A stretch of DNA of 64,000 bases from Symbiodinium natans (lineage: Eukaryota; Sar; Dinophyceae; Suessiales; Symbiodiniaceae). Below are positions 32,450-40,523 of this stretch, piece after piece. The translations under genes and the position numbers were made by a program. The notes beneath the pieces were generated by a model that made no database searches, had not been told where the DNA came from, and saw only the letters and a program-made list of their open reading frames with translations. Every line of letters begins with the position of its first letter. The stretch's first letter is position 1. Location of the stretch: the NCBI GenBank assembly GCA_905221605.1, contig CAJNDS010002429.1, positions 321,809 through 385,808 on the forward strand. The letters are read 5' to 3'.

Positions 32450-33480
32450 GCGGCCCTTGGGCAGGGGTTAGGGTCGTTGAGGCAGAGCAGCCGGGGCCCT
32501 CCACGCTGGCCGACGAGCTGCTGCAACAACGGGCTCGCGCAGCTGATGCGTTGGCACGCGCGCGGACCAGCCTCCCCCCCTTCCCGCCGCTCCCTCCGCC
32601 TGATTTATCGGCCGCGACAAATGTTCCCATCGGTCCTGGAGCTCGCCGAGGCTGAGCAGCCGTCCAGGTTGCCCTTGCGTGCTTGACACACTGCGGCCCG
32701 ATTCCGTGCACAGGGACCGTGAACACTGACGCGAGGAAAAGGTGCGTGGAGAAAAAAAATCCACCCCGCCATCTTCAGCCAAACACATTGCGCGGCCACT
32801 GGCGCACAGAACATGCAGTGAGTCTGCCCATGCGGCCCAATATGCCGCTGGAGCGAGTGGCCGACTGGAGACCAAGTCCTCCCAACGCAGCTGGCCGCGT
32901 TGCTAGGGGCCAGCCAACCGGCGCCGTGCCCAGGCGGATACGAAGTCGGTGTGGCCTACGGGCGAGCCGAGGATGTAGGAGCGCAGCCACCTCCGCGGTG
33001 GTCTGCCCTCATCTCGTTTGCAGCCACGCGCTCCTTTTGTGCCAGCCTCCTCGCACACACTCTTGCGAACACTGGCAATGTCGATGGAGACATCCCACTC
33101 CTCAGTGATGTTTTGGCAGACTGCGCGGCCCCTCCTCCCCTTGCCAGCCGCATGCCGTGACAGGGCCACCGCCCGCAGAACCCCCACCGCCGCCTGGTGT
33201 GCTCACTGCACCCTGTGCCACCCGTAGTAGGCTGAGTTCGACCGCTATGGACTTGGGAAAAAGGTGCGACAAAACAAAAAACACGCCTCGCTCGTGCGGT
33301 GGCCTGTTGCCACGCCAAATTTCCGCGCCGAGCTGGCGGGGCCCCGCCGGCAAAGGCACGGCGGGTCTTGCCTAGGTTGGATGCAATGCCGCATCCCTCT
33401 TCGACCGTGCTCGTGACACCATCCAAGGATGCACGGGCGCGGCTTGGCACCGTGACAACGTGACAACAAGTCATCGAGGT
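32450..33480 (-). mobile_element. Reverse-strand RT element interrupted by a dispersed repeat
   Basis: Read on the - strand from about 33480, the text is GVTSTVEEGCGIASNLGKTR, then WRGNRPPHERG (ending near 33283). Next is a foreign block of about 300 bp. The frame resumes with ILGSPVGHTDFVSAWARRRL (about 32977-32915), followed by LATRPAALGGLGLQSAT and APAAYWAAWADSLHVL. The family normally runs from E-R-G directly to L-G-(S/T)-P-(I/V)-G-H, so the intervening block looks like an insertion. The insert is copy A of the repeat family described below. Confidence 0.66.
33000..33285 (-). repeat. Dispersed repeat family, copy A (reverse)
   Basis: On the - strand it contains ordered landmarks shared with copy B at 34300: CCTTTTTCCCAA, GGTGGCACAGGGTGC, GGCGGTGGCCCTGTC, GGCATGCGGCTGGCAAGGGG, then CTGAGGAGTGGGATGTCTCC and GCCAGTGTTCGCAAGAG. 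One frame reads CGWQGEE, another ITEEWDVSIDIASVRK. It lies inside the RT reading frame. Confidence 0.75.
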
Positions 33481-33584
33481 CATTGCAAATGACTAACCAA
33501 AGCACGCAAGGCCAAAGAGTGCACCGACCCTGCCACCTCTGTCAAACAACTCGCCCGCTGCAGGGCCCGAGCGATGCATTTTTT

Positions 33585-33745
33585 TTGTTTGCTGCGCCCT
33601 TTTTGCTTTGGCTATCCGCGGGCCCAGCGCAAAGTGCGTCGCCGAGTTCAGAAGCAGCTATGGCAGACGGCTGGCAAAGGGACATCACTGAGGAGTGGCG
33701 TGTCACCCTGTGCCCCGCCAAAAAGCTGTTCGCAGCTCCCTGGAG
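33585..33745 (+). repeat. Dispersed repeat family, copy D (partial)
   Basis: A shorter, diverged copy. It shares CCTTTTTGCTTTGG near its start and GGCTGGCAAAGGGACATC and CTGAGGAGTGG with copies A and B. One frame reads GWQRDITEEWRV. It leads directly into the minisatellite at 33740. Confidence 0.6.
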
Positions 33746-34197
33746 TGCCGACCAGCGAAGTGCCCAATCCAGAAAATTCTGGAGTGCCCAACCCCAGAGT
33801 CTCCCTGGAGTGCCCAAAAGACTTCCCAACCCCAAAGTCTCCCTGGCATGCCCAACGCAAAGTCCTGGAGTGCCCAGTCCCAGAGTTTGCCTGGAGTGCC
33901 CAAAGTCTAACCACTGTCTCGCTGCAGTGCCCAAACCACAGGGATTCTCTGAAGTGCCCAACCCAGAGACTCCCTGGAGTGCCCAACTGCACAACCCGAA
34001 ACACCCTGGAGACGTTGGAGTGCCCAACCCCAGAAATTCCCGGAGTGCCCAAATTCAGAGACTCCCTGAAATGCCAAGCCCCAGAAACTCCCTGCCCAAC
34101 TCCCTGGAGTGCCTAAGCCTAGAGACTCCCTGAGACTCCCTGGTGTGCCCAATTCCAGAGACTCCTGGAGTGCCCAGCCCCAGAGACTTTGCTGGAG
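33738..34197 (+). repeat. CTGGAGTGCCCAA minisatellite, about 16 units
   Basis: Units of about 22-38 bases begin (C)TGGAGTGCCCAA and end in ...CAGAGACTCCC or close variants, repeated roughly 16 times. Frames through it give repeated Trp-Ser-Ala-Gln or Gly-Thr-Pro-Gly strings of no evident function. The same unit forms a second array at 53.26 kb. Confidence 0.85.
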
Positions 34198-34299
34198 AGC
34201 AAAAATTATGAAAGCGTTTTTGAATCAATGTGTTTTCGTTTGAACATCTTATTTGCGCTCTTTCTTTTCAACAGAAGCAAGGTGGGGATGTTCGAAGTA

Positions 34300-34548
34300 A
34301 AATAGTTGTTTTGTTATCAGCGCTCCTTTTTCCCAACTCCAGTGCGGTCTCAGCTACAGGTGGCACAGGGTGCGGAACGAACACCGGGCGGTGGTGGCCG
34401 GGAGTTGGGTGTGGCGGCGGTGGCCCTGTCGCGGCATGCGGCTGGCAAGGGGAGGAAAGCCGAGCAATCTGCCAACACATCGCTGAGGAGTGGGATGTCT
34501 CCATCGACGTTGCCAGTGTTCGCAAGAGGGAGTGCAGGAAGGCTGTTT
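34300..34548 (+). repeat. Dispersed repeat family, copy B
   Basis: It is the inverted counterpart of copy A and is preceded by GGGGATGTTCGAAGTAAAA (34281). It shares the same ordered landmarks over about 245 bp, with an estimated one difference in seven to eight bases. One frame reads CGWQGEE and then HIAEEWDVSIDVASVRK, so this phrase is kept in two frames between copies. Confidence 0.78.
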
Positions 34549-34549
34549 A

Positions 34550-35265
34550 GGGGGAATCTTCGGAGTGCTGTATGAATACCCAAATATATTGAGTGCTTCG
34601 GCCAGGCTTGGTGAACTGATATCATGATTACTCTGCACTGCACTGTCTGTATGGCATGTTGAAGCTTGAAGCGCAAACTTGATGCATCCGCTGCCGTTTA
34701 TGTTCAAGCCAAAATAGCTTAGGTACACTGAAGACTCTCGAAGGGTACCGGTGGAACCGGAGTTTTTCTTTCCCACCCTCCTCACCCTCCAATCCTTAAG
34801 CGCGGGCTCAGCGGCCTGAGCGGCCTCAGCGGGCTCAGCCCTCCTGCTCCCCACTTTTTCCTCAGTGCTGAGTTCGAAGAGGTAACCCCAATGGGGCTCC
34901 CTGAGTTGTGGAGTGGTCACTGTGTGACCATTGGGCGTTTCTGATGGGATTGTATACACACCTGTAATGTGTCTGCGAGTCAGACTTCCGCGAGGCGGCT
35001 GTAGATCCGTAGGGCGGACCGTCGGTGAGGAAAACCAAGGCAGTATGGGCGCGAGCTCATGAAAAAAGACCTGAGTGCCAGAGTATGAATGTTAGTTACA
35101 ACAAAAAACAAATAAAAACAAACAAAAATATTAAATTGTTGACTCGCAATCCGGCCCCTTTGCTGCCAGGCTGCTCACTGTCCGCCCTGTTGCGCCTTGA
35201 GCTCGCCGTCGACTCCCCTTTGCTCCCGCGTTGGCCTTGATGTTGACGGCCGCAGACCGCTCAGT
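34550..35265. other. No gene recognised
   Basis: Nothing convincing is coded here. The interval contains a TGAGCGGCCTCAGCGGGCTC-like stretch near 34816 and an A-rich run at 35098-35133 (AACAAAAAACAAATAAAAAC). The latter resembles a poly-A-like tail of an inserted element but is not decisive. Confidence 0.35.
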
Positions 35266-35450
35266 TGGTCAGACTACTTGCTCGCTGCCGGGCCCGAGCC
35301 GCTCCTGTGTTGCTTTCCTTTGCATCCTGCTCTTTTGCTGCCAGCCTCCTTTCCCCTCCAGCCAGCGTGGATGGAGAATCGCCTCTCACCAACATCGTCC
35401 CTGACTTTGCCGCGCAGCCGCCCCTTGCCACCCACATGCCATACCTTGGC
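35265..35450 (-). repeat. Dispersed repeat family, copy C (diverged, reverse)
   Basis: On the - strand it contains GGCATGTGGGTGGCAAGGGG, then TTCTCCATCCACGCTGGC and GAGGCTGGCAGCAAAAG, in the same order as copy A (GGCATGCGGCTGGCAAGGGG ... TGTCTCCATCGACATTGCC ... GAGGCTGGCACAAAAG). It is less similar than A is to B. Confidence 0.55.
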
Positions 35451-35866
35451 TTTGGGCTGTTTGCACTGGGGCCGCGAAGTGGATGGTGTAAAACACGAAA
35501 CGCGGGCAAAATTTCAAGAGTCAATTTTTCGCGAAGGTTTCGGGCTCAGCCCCCCACCGATTGAAGAGAATACTAAAAGATTGCTTAATCAATAGTTGCA
35601 CTTACGAGGGAGCGAAGGGGGCAAGAGTATGCTCAGGAACGTAACAAAAACTTTGCAACTGCGCTGAGAAACCGGCGCTGCGCTTGTGGGAAAACGGAAG
35701 ACGGTTACGCTCGAATCATTCCAAGGTTCGGCTTTTGCAACTTAGGTCCCAGATCAACAAGTCGCAGGGTCCCAACGCAGTCCACTCGATCGACGGAGTT
35801 GGTGGAGGGCGTGCAGTGCGGGGCTCTGTAAGTACCATTCGCGACAAACTTTAGCAAGAATGCCGG

Positions 35867-38800
35867 ATGATCGTGTCATGTCGTGCAACTCTTGGGTTCA
35901 CGATGGTTCACGTTTTGCACTTCGAACCCGCAAAGTGTGCGGCGCTGTGCAGGCTTGACTGTCTGGCGACTTGGCTCCATGTCATCCCCACCATGGTCAT
36001 CATCCTCAATGCTTTGGCTATCGGAGTTAGCCTCGATGTTTATCGCGGCTTGGCTGCAAGCTTAGCGGCCAAGTCGAAAAAAAACCTCCAAACCGAAAGC
36101 GCTCCTAGAGCATATCGTGGCCTGGTAATTGAGGTGGACACGTTGCTTGGCAAGTGCTGGAATATGTGTTTGCCGCTTGGGTGCGATTTCAGCCTTCAAT
36201 GCTGCAATGGCAGGTGACAAACGCGGCGCACCCTTGAAAATCTGAGCCCCCGTGGCACATTGCACGTACAAGAACAACTAGATGGCGATCAATGTGTGGT
36301 TCGGAAGAGATAGGTTTGAAGCGTGCACGAAGACACAACAATCGCCCCATGTGCAGAACAACGTTTTGGTTTTGTTTGCCAAAAGAGACTCAGGTGGCCC
36401 CGCTCCCCAGCCAAATCCCAAAACAGCTGGGAAGTCGCTTTTCAGACCCTTGCCAAGGTAGTCTTTTATTCATTGGAGTTCGTTGTCAAAGCCACTCGGA
36501 TTTGGAATGGTCAGTGATTACAAAAAACTCAATGAATAGCACGTCTGCAGATGAGGTGAAAGTTTACGGATGTCGTTGGTATTGGTGCGGACCAGAACGT
36601 CTTTGGAATTGGTTTGATTGGACGTGCTTGGCCGTCATGTATGTGCCATGGCGGGCAAGAGAACTCTGCGAAGATATCTGTGCAACGAATTGTTAAGCAC
36701 AAGCATTGGTTATCGTGACGGGACACGCATGTTGAGGTGGATCTCATTATCACTACAGTGTTTCTAGCGGAAGGGCGAGTTGATGCCCAGACGCCCGAGG
36801 CGTGGTTGCAGCAACGGCCAGAGTTTTCCAAACAGCACTGACAGCTACACTGAGGCCATTTCAAGTTTGACCATGATGAAAGTTTTGCGATTGGCACGGT
36901 TGGCCCGCATCATCCGGGCATTGCGCTTCAAGGCATTCCATGAATTGAAGCTGCGCCTCGGCAGCTTTGTAGAATGCATCCACGCAGCAGAGTCTTGTCG
37001 AGCGAGTCGAAATTCTTGCAGGATTGTCATGGGCGTGTTTTCCGGGTTGCGGGTGATTGGCTGGGCAATCGTCCTGCTCATCTTCGTGATTTATGCGATC
37101 GGCGTCGTTTTGCGCACCGCGCCTACAAGACAAGTGGGCGAACTTTGAGATGTGATCTGCATGTGCATCGAAAGCGCACCTGTGGTTTGCTGTAGGGATT
37201 TATAGGGCTGACGTTGATTTGGGCCTGCAAGGCAACTTTGTGGGAGACGATCCTGAGCAGGAGGCAGCTGCGTGGAAACCCATTCTTTTTGCTTGCCAGG
37301 GTTGTGGAATAATTGAGTGACATACATACCCATAGACCCGAACCGTGCACGGTCTCTGAACTCAACCTGAGTTTCTCAGACACGAGCCGCTTTCGTTCTG
37401 GCCAGCTGAAATCTCATTGATTTGTTCTGAGAGCTTGGTATTTGAAATGGCATTTTCGTGAGCAGCAGCACTGGAACTGAAGCTTAGAGTACGTGCAGCA
37501 AGGTTTCCGTGAGCCGGCTGGATGTTAATTGAGTTGCAGTACAAGTTGTTTCTCGTTTACCGTGCGACCTCCTAATTAAGGCACGACGGGGAAAAACCCG
37601 TCCCCGACCTCATCAACTCCCAAGACTCACGAAAGCTTAGTCCCTGGAGCGCGGGGGAGTTGCCGTTTACCAATCTCTCACTTGAGGTGTGTCAATAACG
37701 ACTGCGTTAAGCGGGCGCCTGCGCACATTTGCAGAGGGTACGCGCTCTCCGCTGCCGCAGCGTTTCTTCGGTGACCCATGCAACAGCCCGTGCGACATTT
37801 CTCGGATCATGGCGGCTTTGCCACCCTGAGGAGTTCAGTTCGGTCCTGGCGGCCATGTTCACATGCTTCTCGTTCGTCTAGTTGAAAGTTTGAGAAGGCT
37901 GCGCTCGAAGCCGCGAGCCCGGAGCCCCATCACGAAGCCTAGGTTTTAGATGCTTCACGGATGGATGCACTGCGCTGGATGGGACTCCCTTGTCCGAGCG
38001 ATTGCGCAATCAATATGGTCCTGCTTTCATGGTAGGTGCCTCAGTCAGGCAGGGCAACATGAGATGATTCTGAGATACTTCGATCCTAGATGGTAGCGTT
38101 GCAAGGTTGCGTACATTTTTACCATCATGCTGATCACAGTCGGCATATTCAACTTGATCATGGCAGTCTTTATAGAGTGCCCCGGTTGCAGTGAGTAGCT
38201 AGATGATGCGAATATATGCGAATATTGCTGCAGGGCATCGGTTTGATGCAGCTCCAGGAACGTGATGAGTTCGCAGTTCATGCGGAAGCAGAACGAAATA
38301 TCTGAGACTGCCCTTCACATGGAGCTGAAGATCAAGGACCGCTGATGGGGAGTTTGGATCAGTCGTAGATCATACCATGTTCAAGACTGTCGGACTTCCC
38401 CTTCGTGTTTCATGAGCCTTTGCTCATGTTTGCTGAAGGACCACATCATTCGCAAGCTGGGCTTGAAAAGGAGAAGCTTCCGTGGTTCAACTGATTTGAA
38501 AACACGATCGGAAGGAATGGACTGGGTATTGCAGGCGCCTCGCCTGTGTGTGTGTGTGAGCGAGCGAGTGAGTGAGTGAGTGAGTGAGTGAGAGTGTGTG
38601 TGTGTGTGTGTGTCTGCGCGCTTCAGCTTCGATGCACGTGGCAGCTGGTTCGCTCCTTCCCTCTTTGGTGTGGCTGGGGTTGGCTTTAGAGCTTGGTTAT
38701 TGAAAGGGTTTTACGGTTCTGGGGTGTTGGTTTCGCCCCCTCCCCTCCCTCTGTAGTGTTCAAGGTTCAGGGCGACGCAGTTTGGGCTTAGGGCTTGCTT

Positions 38801-39622
38801 GCGGCTTGAGGGCTTTGGCCCTGAGCCCTGGCCCGACCGCGATACCATGCCGGGGGGGGGGGGGGGAGGGGGAGGGGCGGGGGACACGCCAGCCGCTTGA
38901 CCACAATATACGAGTTCAGAAGTCTTGTGTCAGGTTGAAGGCCGGAACGTCTCGAGGGAGGAGTTTGCCTCCTGGTTTCAAGATGCCGACTTCGTCCATG
39001 CGCTGGACGAGGCCCGCAAGAGTCGATTTTATGTGCGAACTTCCTTGCCGCCTGCTGTTGACTCCCCCTCTTGTGCTCCTCTCGCTGCAATATGTTTTTT
39101 TTTTTTCCTCTCTCTCTCTCTCGCTCTCGCTCTGTTTGTGTGCATGTGTGTTTGTGTCTGTGTGTGTGAGAGGCGAGCATTGACGCATCCGGCAGAGTTG
39201 GGCTTTTTGATGTGCTCGATGCCGACGGAGGTGGAGAACTGAGCGTGGACGAGTTGCATGGCTTATTGTCAGTGTTCCTGTGGACATTGGTATTGCCCGG
39301 TTTTCGGTAGAGGAGCTGAGCACGCTTCGATTTTGCAAAATATTTTGTGCCATTGACACAGCAACTGTGGAAGCTTTGCGGAGGAAGCAACCATGTCCAC
39401 CTGAGGCTTGTCACCGGTTTGATGAATTTGCGCGGGCCAGTAACGAAAGGAGATGACGCTTGCTTCAATGTGGACCTCCAGCTGTTTGCACACAGCAAGC
39501 TCAGAAACGTGCTCATAACATCACCTCTGGTGCAAGGTAATCGGCATACATCTGAAGGTGCGCTATTTGGTGAGCATGTGCCTCGATCAAGAACAGTTCG
39601 CTTAAGAAGCACAAGGAATTGA
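35867..39622 (+). CDS. Voltage-gated cation channel with EF-hands, second and divergent
   Basis: The exons in order give: S1 with VIILNALAIGVSLD (about 35996); S2 with VVFYSLEFVVKATRIW (36458); S3 with YGCRWYWCGPERLWNWFDW and TCLAVMYV (about 36565); S4 MMKVLRLARLARIIRALRF (about 36873, five Arg at three-residue spacing); S5 VFSGLRVIGWAIVLLIFVIY (about 37036); pore-region text FSSVLAAMFTCFS (37831) and CFTDGCTALDGTPLSERL (about 37953); S6 IFTIMLITVGIFNLIMAVF (about 38116). After a gap come VSREEFASWFQDADFV (38955), the EF-hand LFDVLDADGGGELSVDEL (about 39203) and LVTGLMNLRGPVTKGD (about 39408). The last three are the usual tail of a dinoflagellate channel family. The pore differs strongly from the channel at 19-23 kb. 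Terminal exons are uncertain. Confidence 0.83.
38544..38615. repeat. Compound (GT)n-(GAGT)n-(GT)n microsatellite
   Basis: A GT run, then GAGC/GAGT tetranucleotides, then another GT run. It is in an intron between the S6 region and the EF-hand exons of the second channel. Confidence 0.9.
38849..38884. repeat. G-run
   Basis: Near-continuous G (14, then 5, 4 and 5 G with single interruptions) in the second channel gene, a few tens of bases upstream of the EF-hand exon that begins near 38930. It could form a G-quadruplex on the transcribed RNA. Confidence 0.7.
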
Positions 39623-40523
39623 ATTTGCGAAGCTCAGGATTGAGGGAGCTCAGAGACAGAAATGAGGCCGCTGTTGCACTGGAAAGGTGCACAAATGATC
39701 GTTTGTGTTTTTGAGCATCGCCTGGGCAGCGTTGGCCCGGGCCATTAAGCCGGACGTGCTGTGATTCAAAGGTCCAGCAAGTTTGGAGCGAAAGGGGAGC
39801 TCGTGGTGCTGCAAAGCAGCCTGGGGCTCCAATTTTTAAACGGGCCGCGCTGTCGGTCACAGCATCGTCGTGTTTTCCAGATGCGGTGGTAAGCAGAGTG
39901 TAAGCGAACTTGCAGCTTGCTAGGCGGGTCGTGCGGCGCCGAAAAAAAATCACGTAAGCGCTAAGCCGGTAAGCTGGATTTGCCTAATTAAAAAGCAAGA
40001 CTTTGCATTTCAGCTCGCAGGGCTTCCGATAGCGCAAACCACGTCACGAAGATGGGGTAATTCAAAATGGAAGGTGGCAAGCCCTTCAATAGCCCACTTA
40101 GCCCCTACTGAGCGAGAAGGTTTCAGTCATTTGCGTCCTTGCACGGGAATTTAGATAATCAATGCGTGGCTTAGTTACGCTGACAGGAAATCGAAGAAAT
40201 TCGCAGCTCCGAGTGTATACAGAGGGAAGCATGACTCCGCGCGCTTCAGCAGCGTCCATACAGAACAGCCGTCACCCAAAGAAACAGCATGGAACACCAT
40301 TGGCTACATGAGACGAATCTCTCCGGGCATGTGTGCTTGCAAACTCCTACGGTTTAGATATGCATGGCTTCTCGATATCGTTGAAGCATTGGGTTGAGTC
40401 GAGTCTAAAAACAGTGGCTTTGCGCGAGCCAGCTTGTTCTAGTCCCGAGGTGCCATGAGAAGCCGCCCAGCGGCCTGTTACTGAGCTTATGTGCCACGTG
40501 AACGTGCTGAGCCGGGGTTGTTG
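39623..40523. other. Intergenic interval, no gene recognised
   Basis: Only short frames without motifs are present. It separates the second channel from the calpain-like gene. No exact copy of the 22-nt dinoflagellate spliced leader was seen by eye. The real trans-splice acceptor for the next gene cannot be chosen with confidence. Confidence 0.4.

Noticed and set aside
33640-34150. Possible collagen-like or repeat protein (Gly-Thr-Pro-Gly or Trp-Ser-Ala-Gln units)
   Set aside because: The minisatellite unit lengths vary and are often not multiples of three, so no frame is maintained.
38788-39612. - strand frame of 274 codons
   Set aside because: It is antisense to the EF-hand exons of the second channel and contains Arg-Glu runs from a CT-rich stretch.
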